Shown piece by piece: positions 1-9,947 of a stretch of DNA of 64,000 nucleotides (position 1 is its first letter; each line of letters opens with the position of its first letter). The notes beneath the pieces were generated by a model. It was not told the origin of the DNA, did no database searches, and was given only the letters and a program-made list of their open reading frames with translations. The stretch is taken from contig CAMTDV010000017.1 in assembly GCA_947069175.1 (NCBI GenBank), positions 52,709,137-52,773,136 on the forward strand, in the 5' to 3' direction. This stretch comes from Scalesia atractyloides. Taxonomy: Eukaryota; Streptophyta; Magnoliopsida; Asterales; Asteraceae. Position numbers and translations under genes: made by a program.

Positions 1-936
1 AAGTGAGAGGATGAGCCGAAGGTGTCGCTCATGATCAGTCTTAGACTTTGAGTAAATGAGAATATCGTCGATGAAGACTATAACGAAACGATCAAGATAA
101 GGTTTACAAACTCTGTTCATTAAGTCCATGAAGACGGCTGGAGCGTTGGTTAGACCAAAAGGCATAACCATGAACTCGTAGTGACCATATCGAGTTCGGA
201 AGGCAGTCTTTGGAACGTCTTCTTCATGTACTCTGAGTTGGTGATAGCCGGAACGAAGGTCGATTTTTGAAAAATAAGAGGCACCCTGGAGTTGGTCTAG
301 AAGATCATCGATGCGAGGTAACGGATAGCGATTTTTTACCGTTAATTTGTTGAGTTCCCTGTAATCAATGCACATGCGAAAAGTCCCATCTTTCTTCTTT
401 ACAAACAGAACAGGTGCACCCCAAGGCGATGAGCTAGGACGTATGAATCCCTTGTCGGTCAGTTCTTGCAATTGACTGGCCAGCTCTTGCATCTCGGATG
501 GGGCTAACCTATAAGGAGATTTCGCGACGGGTGTAGCGCCAGGTATAAGGTCGATACGGAATTCGACTTCTCTCTTGGGAGGAAGTCCGGTGATATCGTC
601 GGGAAAAACTTGCGGGAATTCCTTCACTACGGGTATATCTTCGAGTCTCTTCTCTTTGCCTCCTTTCTTGACAACGTGGGTCAGAAATGCTACATAATTT
701 TTGCGGAGATATCTTCGGGCTTGAAGACAGGACATTAGCTTGAGTCCTTTCGAAGGGGTTTCTCCAAAGATTCGCAGAGTTTGACCGTCTGCAAGAGGAA
801 TGCGAATGAACTTCTCACGGCATACTACTTCAGCCTGATGTTGGCTGAGCCAGTCCATGCCGATTATAATGTCGAAACTTCCCAACTTCATAGGAATGAG
901 GTCAACGGAAAAGTCGTGATCGTTTAGAGTAAAGGT
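1..936 (-). CDS. pol: pol of element A: protease tail and reverse transcriptase (partial)
   Basis: The frame stays open from just after the TGA at 937-939 to the window edge. It encodes the C-terminal protease region (IIGMDWLSQHQAEVVCREKF), a linker, then RT: VLFVKKKDGTFRMCIDYREL, a KIDLRSGYHQLR segment, the FGLTNAPAVFMDLMNRV segment and the catalytic FIDD motif at 64-75 (the Ty3 form of YxDD). I found no further stop or frameshift in about 310 codons. RNase H, integrase and any chromodomain lie beyond the window. It continues the gag frame at 937-2478 in the same phase, separated only by the TGA. Confidence 0.9.
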
Positions 937-2478
937 TCAGTTCCGGATAATGGAGTTTAATGAGACTGGCTTTCCGTCAGCAACTTCTACCATTATGGAG
1001 TTCATAAGCTCGACACGAGTTTGATTGAGGATGGGTTCGAATTCTAAGGACACAAAACTCTTATCCGCGCCAGTATCAAATAATACAGATGCATAACTAC
1101 CATTGACGAGAAACGTACCGTTAACCACGTTGTTGTCGGCCCTAGCTTGGTTGGCGTTGATGTTAAATGCTCTTCCTCTAGCAGGTGGAGGAGCTTGGTT
1201 AGCTTGGTTCACTGGATTCGCTTGAGCTTGAGCATGTATGATGTTTACCAAGCGTGGACACGTGTTTCTAAAATGGTTTGGGTCACCGCAATTATAGCAA
1301 GCCCGCATGGGTTGCATCATGGGGTAGTTGGGTTGATAGTAGGTTTGAGTTGTATGTTGTGTAGGCGGTGGTTGAAAAGGTTGTTGGGTTTGACCCATCA
1401 TTTGATGGTGGATTCGAGTTGTGGGTTGGTTGCGGTTCATTCGTTGCAGTGTGCGGCAGGCTTGAATGGTGTGCCCTGCACGGCCATAGCCGGTGCAGTA
1501 TTGACAGGGGTAATCGGGGGAGTGATGGTATTGGCAACGGGTGCACTTTGGGTAAGGGCCAGAGTATTGCCTTTTGTGTGGTGCGGGTGAAGGAGTAACT
1601 TGTGTGATGGGGGCAACAGGGGTGGGGAAATTTGTTTGAGTGACGGCAAAATTTCTGGTATTTCGCTTTCTCTTGTTTGAAAATTTTGAGGATGAGGTGG
1701 GGTGGTTGGAAGTTGGGCCCTCAATGGGGGCTTTCTTTTTCTCCTCTTTGAACTTACCGTTTCTGATGCGGTTCTCGGTAAGTTCGGTGGCTAATTCCAT
1801 GGCGGCTTCGAGCGTTGTAGGCGAAGCGCTGAGGACTGAGTCCTGAATCTTCGAGGGAAGGCCTCGAATATAGTGTTCCACCAATCGGTACACGGGGGTG
1901 AACAAGTTTGGAACCATCTGGTTCAGCTCAAGGAATCTTTTGTTGTAGGAAGTGTGATCCCCTTCCTTTTGCTTCAGTGAGTGGAATTCATCCTCTAACT
2001 TCTTGAGTTCGCTTCTTGGGCAGAAACGTTTTGTCATTACTTCCCTTAACTCTTCCCAAGTTAAGGCCATAGCGTCTTCCACTCCTCTCTTACCCTTCTC
2101 GGTGTTCCACCAGGTCAGGGCTACCCCGAATAATCTCCCAGTCGCGTAACGTACCTTGCGATCCTCAGGACAATCGCAATTTAGGAAAGTGTTTTCCATC
2201 TCCTCAAACCAGTGGAGGAGAGCGGTGACACCTTCGGTCCCTTGGAACTTCGGGGGATCGCATGACTTGAAGTGCTTGTAGGAGCACTTCTTGGAGGAGG
2301 GGTTGTCGATGTTTTGATCCTCTTGGTTTGGTGGATTGACAGGATTTGCAGTGAGAGCTTGCTGAACTTGAACTACAATATCAGGAAGTACTGTGGCCAT
2401 TTGTTTTGCTATCTGAGCGGCCAAGCGTTCGTTTGACCTTCCTGACTTCCGTCCTCCACGTAGCTGCCTAGCCGACAT
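937..2478 (-). CDS. gag: gag-protease of element A
   Basis: A 513-codon frame with ATG at 2476-2478. It contains a Ty3-type gag core (about residues 80-240, with the ALTWWNTE and LTWEELREVMTKRFCP segments), a Lys-rich stretch, a Cys/His-rich stretch, a CCHC zinc knuckle (CYNCGDPNHFRNTC, about residues 394-407) and the aspartic protease active site LFDTGADKSFVS (Asp at about 468). Gag packages the element RNA; the protease cleaves the polyprotein. The frame ends at TGA 937-939, inside the protease fold and in phase with pol, so this looks like a point mutation rather than the natural gag end. Element G has a Cys codon at the corresponding place. Confidence 0.92.
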   Translation of the reverse strand: MSARQLRGGRKSGRSNERLAAQIAKQMATVLPDIVVQVQQALTANPVNPPNQEDQNIDNPSSKKCSYKHFKSCDPPKFQGTEGVTALLHWFEEMENTFLNCDCPEDRKVRYATGRLFGVALTWWNTEKGKRGVEDAMALTWEELREVMTKRFCPRSELKKLEDEFHSLKQKEGDHTSYNKRFLELNQMVPNLFTPVYRLVEHYIRGLPSKIQDSVLSASPTTLEAAMELATELTENRIRNGKFKEEKKKAPIEGPTSNHPTSSSKFSNKRKRNTRNFAVTQTNFPTPVAPITQVTPSPAPHKRQYSGPYPKCTRCQYHHSPDYPCQYCTGYGRAGHTIQACRTLQRMNRNQPTTRIHHQMMGQTQQPFQPPPTQHTTQTYYQPNYPMMQPMRACYNCGDPNHFRNTCPRLVNIIHAQAQANPVNQANQAPPPARGRAFNINANQARADNNVVNGTFLVNGSYASVLFDTGADKSFVSLEFEPILNQTRVELMNSIMVEVADGKPVSLNSIIRN

Positions 2479-3272
2479 CTACAGGAATATACATAGGAAG
2501 ATGGTGAGTTTATGGATTGTTTAGGGGTCATGTGTCAAAACAAAAAATGAAATTAACATAAATACCGATAATGCAACCACATCCATTGGATGTCTTGGGT
2601 TAGCTCATGTTGGGCCTCAAATGTCCCCCATACCTTCACCTGTATAGTCATGTGGGCCCCCATGACTATTGGCTTGGTAGGATTTACATTAGTATTGGCG
2701 ATTTACACTCACATGACCCGAATGAAAACCACAAAATATGTTTACAAGATGTATGGTCGGAATGTGTCCAGGTGTAGACACAATGACAACTCAAAGTGGG
2801 GTTAGTTCACACGACGTTTGGTATAGCATGCTTTGGCCTAATAGGTACTTCGTACTCTCATCGTTAGTCCCCAGGTAGGCAAACTGGTCCTTTATTTTGG
2901 ATTTATACGAATGCCAAGCCTAGACAGGACGTTCCGACTACCGGTACTGGTACCCTTCCAGTTACTACATGCCCGTCATGAGAACTCACTTTGATGAGAT
3001 TTGAAAATACATAAATCATTGTAAAGCAATCATGAAAATGATGTGGTGTGTGCTTTCATGGATATGATATGTTATAAGAGTATGGTTCATGGTGAGCAAT
3101 ATATGATAGTATATACTTATGAATATGCTTGCATAATATCGAATGTAACGATAAACATAAAGCATATAAACATCATGAGATTTGCATGTAACACACAAAA
3201 ATTTAAATTTTCTAAGCAACTATAGTATAGGCTCTAAGGGTCTAATAACCTATCCTATATCCCTATAGTCAT
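2479..3272 (-). other. 5' untranslated leader of element A
   Basis: About 800 bp between the primer binding site and the gag ATG. It is AT-rich with no coding similarity that I recognise; short frames here have no motifs. Confidence 0.6.
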
Positions 3273-3285
3273 GGCTCTGATACCA
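3273..3285 (-). other. Primer binding site of element A (initiator-Met tRNA)
   Basis: The minus strand reads TGGTATCAGAGCC, the standard plant complement of the initiator-Met tRNA 3' end. It lies 3 bp inside the LTR edge at 3289 (LTR minus-strand end GGGGTGTGACA, then GAT, then the PBS), fixing the element's orientation. Confidence 0.92.
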
Positions 3286-3731
3286 ATCTGTCACACCCCG
3301 ACCCGCAGCGGAAACAAGAGTCGGGGCATAATTGGGTTATCACCAAAGCCCATGATGTTTACTAATATGTTTCATATTTATTAAATCCAAATTACATTTC
3401 AAAGTTTCAAGTCAAATTCATACAATACAAGGAAAGGAAAGATTAACTAAACAAATCCATAATCTAAACTGGTTTATTCTTCTAGGCCGCCCTATATATT
3501 TCTTGCTTCAACTTGATCACCTGTATCATGTGTAAAAATGGGAAATTTTGGGTCAACAAAAGTTGGCGAGTGAACCTTGTTTAAAACATTTGTTATTGAT
3601 TAATTATTGTAATTTAATTTAGGAAAAATTGTGCAATAATCATATATGAACAAATGTATGTAAACATAACAATCACAAACCACCTTGCTTAAGCATGAAA
3701 TAAAAGTAACAATGTATGTGTTGGCAACGTC

Positions 3732-3884
3732 CCGTTCACGCTCATAGGTAATGGGGAACGGACGGCCTATGCTAATGTATGTGAGATCAAGGCTCAATCA
3801 AACGGAGCCGATCTTATGTTGGCAACGCCTGGTTCACGCTCATAGGTAATGGGGAACAGCTCACGCTCATAGGTAATGGGGAGC
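3732..3884. repeat. Three constant-loop hairpin repeats in LTR A
   Basis: A common core (ACGCTCATAGGTAATGG) occurs at 3738, 3836 and 3863. Each is flanked by complementary arms of different sequence: CCGTTC/GAACGG (3732-3737 and 3756-3761), GTTC/GAAC (3832-3835 and 3854-3857) and GCTC/GAGC (3859-3862 and 3881-3884). The second and third copies are adjacent. Function unknown. Confidence 0.65.
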
Positions 3885-4343
3885 GGCGGCCTATGAAATG
3901 TATGTACTGAAATGATAACTTTAATCTAAACTTCAACCACACAGTCAATGGATACACCTTGAATACACATTGATCATAAACATGATGGATGCACAATGAT
4001 TAATTATAATAAATAAGTACTACACATGATACACCCCAAAATGTGATTAAAACGGGGAATTTGTAGAGATTCACTCACATTGGATGCGTTTGTTTGAAGA
4101 TGATGGATGCGCACGAGTTTAGGGGATTGATCGACGAGAGATAACTAACCAAATAAGAAATGAAAAGGCACGGTAAGTATGTGGATTTTATTAACTATTT
4201 TAATAAGATTTTTGGGTATAAATTTGTGAGTTTAAGACTACTTTCTAATCTTGAAAACGTTATTTTTAAGTATTTTTAATTGATTTTTAATTTAAATAAT
4301 TGATTTAATAAATAAAATAAATAAAAAAATAAAAAATAAAAAG

Positions 4344-4395
4344 TTGACTTTGACCGTTGACCGAGACCGTTGACCGTTGACCGTTACTGTTGACC
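4344..4395 (+). promoter_or_regulatory. Cluster of six W-box-like TTGAC motifs in LTR A
   Basis: TTGAC(C/T) starts at 4344, 4350, 4357, 4370, 4377 and 4390. TTGAC is the core of the W-box bound by WRKY transcription factors, so the cluster could confer stress or defence responsiveness. A simple GTTGACC minisatellite is the alternative. Confidence 0.5.
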
Positions 4396-4413
4396 GGTTT
4401 AATTGTGCGAACT

Positions 4414-4830
4414 TGTGCGCTGGGTGAGGCTCGAACCCGAGACCTCCCGTACGCGTGCACGCAGCTCTACCAACTGAGCTACGTGTCTAACCCGAAATAA
4501 TTCTGTTTTTAATTATACTTATATACTATTTACTTTAAACCGAAAATTATTTATTTTTAAAAAGCTTTTAAACTTAACGGACCGGTGCTGACCACAGGTC
4601 TCGAACCCGGGACCTGTGGGTTAGCGTACACACAGTCCACCGCTGGACTGTGTGTGTCACTTGGTTACTAACTCGGTTTTTATTATACTTAACATATAAT
4701 GTGCTCAACCCGGTTCAATTAAAAAGGTGGAATTTTATTTCAAGTGGGTAAAACGGGGACAGGATTCGAACTCGCGTCTCGTGTATGTTTGTTGCACACA
4801 GTCCACCGCTGGACTGTGTGTCTAACCCGT
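4414..4830 (-). repeat. Three tandem tRNA-like modules in LTR A
   Basis: Minus-strand modules near 4414-4488, 4586-4657 and 4755-4831, about 170 bp apart and separated by similar AT-rich spacers. The first has a perfect A box TAGCTCAGTTGG (4470-4481) and B box GGTTCGAGCC (4428-4437). The other two keep a D-arm-like CAGTCCAGCGGTGGACTG; the second has B box GGTTCGAGAC. In module 1 the 7-nt acceptor arms do not pair and the anticodon arm is poor, so these are tRNA-derived or tRNA-mimicking segments rather than tRNA genes. Confidence 0.6.
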
Positions 4831-4904
4831 TTATTAAACCGATTTTAATTATACTTATATTATACCACACTTCATCTTCTTCGTTCAAAACATAAACATT
4901 GATC

Positions 4905-5158
4905 AAGAGACTGTTATTTGCTAAGATAGCTCAATGCAGGTTATGAGTCATCGAAAATAAAGTGAATGGAAAGAGATTGGAGGGTTTATTGTACCAACTG
5001 TTCGCTTTTCTTCAGACGTCCGGCAAGGTCGTCGGCTCCGTCTTGGTGAGCTGCGGCTGATAGAGTCTCTCAATAAATTAGAGGGGTTAGATGCGAAGTG
5101 GGACTACTGGGTAATAACTATCAGTGAAGCAGATGAGTTATACCGATAATCAGCAGTT
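4905..5158 (+). other. Unassigned segment between LTR A and LTR fragment X
   Basis: About 250 bp, less AT-rich than its surroundings. A plus frame stays open from about 4932 to a TAA at about 5156 and ends in the segment WDYWVITISEADELYR. No start codon is evident and I do not recognise the family. It may be the outer edge of LTR A or captured sequence. Confidence 0.3.
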
Positions 5159-6252
5159 CTTCTGTTCGACTATTAGTTTTGATCTTGAATTGATCAAGAT
5201 AAAGCGCAATTGAAAGTTTCATTATGATGGTAATCAAGGTGGTTATGATTACTAAAAATCATGCCTACTGATTCCCATCATTTCTAGCTATTTTGACAAG
5301 ATAAGGTTTCGGTCAAAATGCGAATTTTGTGCATTTTGCAACAAATTTGTTTTCGGGTATTAAAACAGGTTGTTTTGATGCTAAAAATACTTTTATAAAC
5401 TTGTTTGAAACATGTCAAGACTTGTCAAATTCATCACTCTTGTTAAAGTGCTCATTTAGAGTTAAAAGTCTAGCGGTTTGACCACCACTTTGACTTTTGA
5501 ATCTGACCCGTTTGGTCAACTTTTAGACCCGACCAAATACATAATTATGATCATAAGTATATAGGGAATAACCCTATGAGGTTATACCTTATGGTCATGT
5601 CCTTCGGATAGTGTTATGATAATCAACGGTAATATCCCTTAAAAACGACCAAGATGCCCTTTTCGCAAGATAACCAATTAAACACATATGTAACATAAAT
5701 TTTAACATATAATCTGATCAAATAACATTTTAAACATGTATAAGCATTTAAAACTTATCATGACATGTATCTAACCATCCGAATGCGTAATTATGCAAAT
5801 GACGCGTTAAAGTAGCTTAAACTACCTTAACGGGCCATAACGGTCAAAAGCACTTAAAAATCTTTCCAACTCAGAATGTTAACTTATTAAACCATATCAT
5901 ATGAGTTCCAACACTCACTTGGTTTATAAGGTCCCATTCTATCCGAATCCTCCGATTTCAAGTTCCGATATTTACATAGTTATCCGTTATAGGACACGCT
6001 TGATTTCACGGACTCTTGATCTTGGTTTATCTTCCTGAACAAGGACTTTATTGCAATCACATGAGAGTACATAGTCCCCTATGTTACGTTTTCAAATGTT
6101 TTGGGGTGAAACATATTGTGCCTATGTTACTCTCGTGTTTTCATGACTTTATATGCTTTAATTACATAGTACATACACTACATGACTTTCATTGCGTTTG
6201 ATATATATTGATTTTGCATATTTATCACATTGATTTCAAAGAAACTTTTGCG

Positions 6253-6505
6253 GCATATGTTGACTTAGCATATGAGCACATTGATTTACATTACGTTTAC
6301 TTGCTATGTATACTAGTACATTGGTTTTTAAAGACATTTACTTGCTATGTATGTTGACTGAGCATACTAGTACATTGGTTTTCAAAGACATTTCTTGCTA
6401 TGTATGTTAACTGAGCATACTAGTACATTGGCTTTCAAAGACATTTACTTGCTATGTATGTTGACTGAGCATACTAGTACATTGGTTTTCAAAGACATTT
6501 TTGCT
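6253..6505 (+). repeat. 54-bp minisatellite in LTR X with inverted-repeat cores
   Basis: About four units, each containing GTATG-TTGACTGAG-CATAC followed by a TAGTACATTGGTTTTCAAAG segment. The first unit has CATATG (6254-6259) and CATATG (6269-6274) around TTGACTTAG, so its arms differ but still pair. A reverse-orientation copy is at 10241-10412. Confidence 0.75.
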
Positions 6506-6934
6506 AAATTGTTCATGACATTTTGGTGCGTTGGAGACTGACTTAATACATTCATTAACATTGATCACGCCGACCGGTAGTAAGTTATGGTACCATAGGA
6601 CTTGACAAATCCCGTTCCCGCTTCCTAGGTTTGTTTGGAAGTTTGTTTAGGGAATGACAGAGTCCACTGAAATGGATAGACCTTTGACTGATAGGGGTCT
6701 ATTTGACTGTTACAAGGTTTGAATGTGTTTCCCAACAAATCTGAATACATGTTTAACAATAAAAGCAATGGTTTATAAAATATATCTTTTGATTATTTCA
6801 AAGACGTGTTTTATTACAAGACATTTGGTTTATACTTGACTTTTGGTTACACAAGACTTGTTTATATATGACTTTGGTTTACTCGTATTACTTTGGTTTA
6901 AACAAGACTTTCGATGATGGTTAGTTTATGGCGA

Positions 6935-7051
6935 GTGATTTAAATAATGTGACATGTGTAATATGATAAAAGCATGGTGGATACGCCGATGCTACTTCCT
7001 ATATATAAGTGCTTTTATTATCTTACATAGTGTGGCATTATCTAAATCATT
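6935..7051 (+). repeat. TATA-loop LTR hairpin, copy a
   Basis: Inverted-repeat arms of about 40 nt (left GTGATTTAAATAATG..., right ending ...TATCTAAATCATT, innermost GATAAAAGCA against TGCTTTTATTATC) flank a loop of about 30 nt with GGTGGATACGCCGATGC and TATATATAAG. The loop is nearly identical in five copies in this window. Confidence 0.75.
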
Positions 7052-7570
7052 TCAAACAAAATACAAGACTCGACATATTATATACAAAGCATGACATTTT
7101 ATACAGATAAAAGATTTACTTTTAGTTATCTATTCGACCATGCATTACTTCTTGGTATCGTATCGATTTTCAAATGATCTTTATAAGCGAAACTTTTATG
7201 GTTCATGGCTACTTTTGTATTAATTCAAACATTTCCTTACAATAATCAAAGCCATAAAACAACATCACAAAACATATGTTACTCACAGGCATTTTTATGC
7301 TGATGTACTTTATTTTCACATATGTTTCAGGAGCAAATGCTTAAGGTTGATCATGCGTCACATAGGACGGACTTTGGGCTTTAGTAGCTTAAAACTTGAA
7401 GACAATTTAACTTATGTTATGTTTTATATTTAAATTTCCAGACAATGTAAACAATTTCCATTAAATAAAACTTAACTTGTCATGCCATGGTTATTGAAAC
7501 AATAGTTCTGTTACGACACTCCCCGACGATTCCGCCGCGGTTTATTGTTTTACGCGGTCGGGGTGTGACA

Positions 7571-8486
7571 TTAAACATGGAGCTGCCAAGTTTTTCCTGA
7601 GCTGGGGGGTCCTTATGGACCGTAAGGGCTTTGGGCTTACGGTCCGTAAGCCCTTTAGCTGGCAGCAACTTTTGAAAATTGATGGAACATGCCCCTGAAC
7701 TCGTTCCGTCGCGTTTTGGCACTTCTAACACCCGTTAACCTGATTTTCAAGCTTTATAAGAACAATAAAGAATAAGGAACTTGAAATGTGCTAAAAAATG
7801 TCCCGGGTGAAAATTCGTTTGGTCGTACGGTTGCGGTTTTCGGTTAATTACGACGAAAACCGTAACGATCGCGTGCATCACCGTAAACTCGTAACGAATG
7901 ATATTTTTGCATTCCAATCATTAATATATAAGATTTTAATGATTACAAAAATTTTTGGATGCGCGTACGTGTCCCGGATTAAGAAATATGCGAATCGGCA
8001 TAGTTTCACAGAATTTGCAAAATAGCCCCTAAAGTTACAAAAGCGTGTTTTTGCCATACCGAACCCTTCAAAACTTATTTCTAAGTTATGTAAAGGTTAT
8101 TTAAGGTATATTTAGCTTATGATCTTGTTCTGAAGTGTGCATCATCGCGAGAATCGGCAGACTTTCGTAGTTTGTCATGAATAGTCCCTATGATCGAATA
8201 AGCTTGTTGTTGACATACCAAACCCTTCAAAACTTATTTCTAAGTTATGTAAAGGATATTTAGGGTATGTTTAGCTTATGTCACTATTCCGGAATATACG
8301 TTGCATTAAACTGATTACGTTTGCGTAACAGTTTACGTATATCTTCTAGAAAAAGCTTTGAAGTGTTGAAATTGTACATGAACTTAAATGTGTAGATGTC
8401 ACATGTAATTATACAACTTCTGGGAATGAAATGCAAGATTTCATTGGATTCGAAATTGTTTGATTCTTGTAAAGGCACAAATGTCA
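7571..8486 (-). repeat. LTR fragment Y (5'/U3 end of a long LTR)
   Basis: On the minus strand this starts TGACATTTGTGCC at 8486 and aligns with the start of W (37014 onward), sharing AACTGTTACGCAAACG and the block upstream of ACGGACCGTAAGG. It stops at 7571 where X ends, so X probably inserted into it. The ACGGTCCGTAAG palindromes at 7612-7655 recur in Z and W. Confidence 0.65.
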
Positions 8487-9203
8487 TAGTCTCCCCTAGT
8501 TTAGGAAATTTCGTCCCGAAATTTAAATTTGGAGGAAACTTGTGAAAACATATGTGAGTGTCTCGCTTTCAAACGATCCTTCGTTCCCTGAGTAAAACTA
8601 TGGGCCACGTTTGGATTCCCAGTGAACTTTGTTAATTGTACTCGTCTATTTTCTATAGGAATGAGTTCAGATTCGAAATTCTAAACTTCATTCCAATAAG
8701 TAGGTGAATGACACCTTTGATTTTACTGAGTCTCAGAATAGAGCCATGTAAATGTCAACGTGACATTCTTGTAGAAGAAGAATTCAAAGAGGGTGTGAAC
8801 TTTGGGGTTTCGAACAACGTATGGAAGAATGTTTCCTATGAAGACTATTATAGGAAACATGTGTGTGCTCGAAGTTGGAGTTGGAGGGTGAAAGATTAAA
8901 ACAACATTGGTCAAGGTCCAGAACTTCTAGTAACTTAAATAACGCCACGCTTGCAATGTAATAAGTAACACTTATATATAAGAAGTACCAGCGGCGTATC
9001 CACCATGCCCTTATTACATTGTTCTCGTTTCATTATTCTTATCACTATGGTTCTTACACATGACAAAACTTGCTATGGTTTTCTATGCAAGGGATTTTAT
9101 AATTATGTATGCATCCATAATTACTCAATTCGTTGCATAGTCTGCATAGTTCATTTTGCGATGTGTAGGGGAAAAATCAAACGAGTAAACATGCGATGAC
9201 TTG
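8487..9203 (-). other. Non-coding remnant beside LTR Y, with PPT-like start and hairpin copy d
   Basis: Minus-strand CTAGGGGAGACTA (8485-8497) next to the LTR edge resembles a polypurine tract, and the following TTTCGTCCCGAAATTT block resembles the one after LTR B (44043-44090). This suggests Y is a 3' LTR of a lost minus-strand element. Hairpin copy d lies at 8929-9046 with a perfect inner stem CAATGTAATAAG/CTTATTACATTG. No coding sequence seen. Confidence 0.5.
8929..9046 (-). repeat. TATA-loop LTR hairpin, copy d
   Basis: The inner 12-bp stem is perfect (CAATGTAATAAG with CTTATTACATTG). The loop has CTTATATATAAGAAGTACC and GGCGTATCCACCATG as in other copies, while the stem sequence differs from copies a, b and c. 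Confidence 0.75.
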
Positions 9204-9776
9204 TTTAGACCACAAAAGGGTCTCTTTAATTAGATCAACAAATGATCTCTTTAAATAGACCACTAAAGAGTCTCTTTAACCAGATCATCACATGATCTCT
9301 TTAACTAGATTGACGTGCAATCTCTTTAACTAGATCAACACATGATCTCTTTAACTAGATTGGCGAACAATCTCTTTAACTAGGTCAGCACATGACCTCT
9401 TTAACTAGATTGACGAAGAATCTCTTTAACTAGGTCAACACATGACCTCTTTAACTAGACCCTGAAAGGCCTCTTTAACTAGACCCTGAAAGGCCTCTTT
9501 AACTAGATCAACGAATGATCTCTTTAACTAGACCCTGAAAGGTCTCTTTAACTAAACCCTGAAAGGTTTCTTTAACTAGATCAATGAATGATCTCTTTAA
9601 CTAGACCCTGAAGGTCTCTTTAACTAAAAACTAGATCAACGAATGATCTCTTTAACTAGACCCTGAAGGTCTCTTTAACTAAACCTTGAAAGGTTTCTTA
9701 AACTAGATCAACGAATGATCTCTTTAACTAGACCTGAAAGGCCCCTTTAACTAGATACTGAAAGGCCTCTTTAACT
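9204..9776. repeat. 25-bp minisatellite, 23 units, each a mini-hairpin
   Basis: Units have the form T-arm-(6-8 nt)-arm'-CTTTAAC. By hand I count 23 units, 18 with fully complementary 5-nt arms, in several spellings: AGACC/GGTCT, AGATC/GATCT, AGATT/AATCT, AGGTC/GACCT and AAACC/GGTTT. The CTTTAAC linker is almost invariant. It lies between hairpin copies d and c in old LTR sequence. No coding potential. Confidence 0.92.
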
Positions 9777-9947
9777 AGGTAGTACTTTGAAATCCAAGGG
9801 TCTAACTATTTGCATAGAAAAGCCCATTAAGGATTTAAAATAGTACTTTGGATATCCTTCTAAGAATTTAACACATGAAAATATGGAAGATTCTACAAGG
9901 ATTTGGATAGTGAGCATTTGAATTGACTTGAACACCAAAGATCCTAT

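Larger units (their letters stand above)
1..4900 (-). mobile_element. Ty3/gypsy LTR retrotransposon A, 5' half
   Basis: On the minus strand, in order from the right, the sequence holds a 5' LTR (from about 4900 down to 3289), a primer binding site, an ~800 bp leader, a gag-protease frame and the first part of pol, which runs off the left edge. RT motifs and long LTRs with TGTCACACCCC ends resemble the Tekay/Del chromovirus group, but the chromodomain would lie outside the window, so the lineage is inferred. The right LTR end is uncertain by about 200 bp. Confidence 0.85.
3289..4900 (-). repeat. 5' LTR of element A
   Basis: It begins on the plus strand with TGTCACACCCCGACC next to the PBS. 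The first ~50 bp can fold, CCCCGAC pairing with GTCGGGG near 3325. Inside are three hairpin repeats (3732-3884), an AT-rich run (4260-4340), a TTGAC cluster (4344-4395) and three tRNA-like modules (4414-4830). The outer edge is not visible as a clean TG/CA; sequence from about 5150 belongs to a different LTR in the opposite orientation, so the boundary lies between about 4880 and 5150. Confidence 0.7.
5150..7570 (+). repeat. LTR fragment X (3' portion of a long Ty3/gypsy LTR)
   Basis: Plus-oriented LTR tail ending in GGTCGGGGTGTGACA at 7570. It is collinear with W (about 38150-40182): the ATCATGCCTACTGATT segment, the CTCATTCTATCC-like block, the TATA hairpin (6935-7051) and the ACATATGTTTCAGG block near the end. 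The 5' (U3) part is missing, probably because element A inserted there. A 54-bp tandem repeat sits at 6253-6505. Confidence 0.75.

Noticed and set aside
4414..4488. Candidate functional tRNA gene
   Set aside because: A and B boxes are good, but the 7-nt acceptor arms do not pair and the anticodon arm is poor; reported as tRNA-like only.
9204..9776. CRISPR-like regular repeat array
   Set aside because: There are no constant repeats with unique spacers; units are contiguous mini-hairpins in plant LTR sequence.
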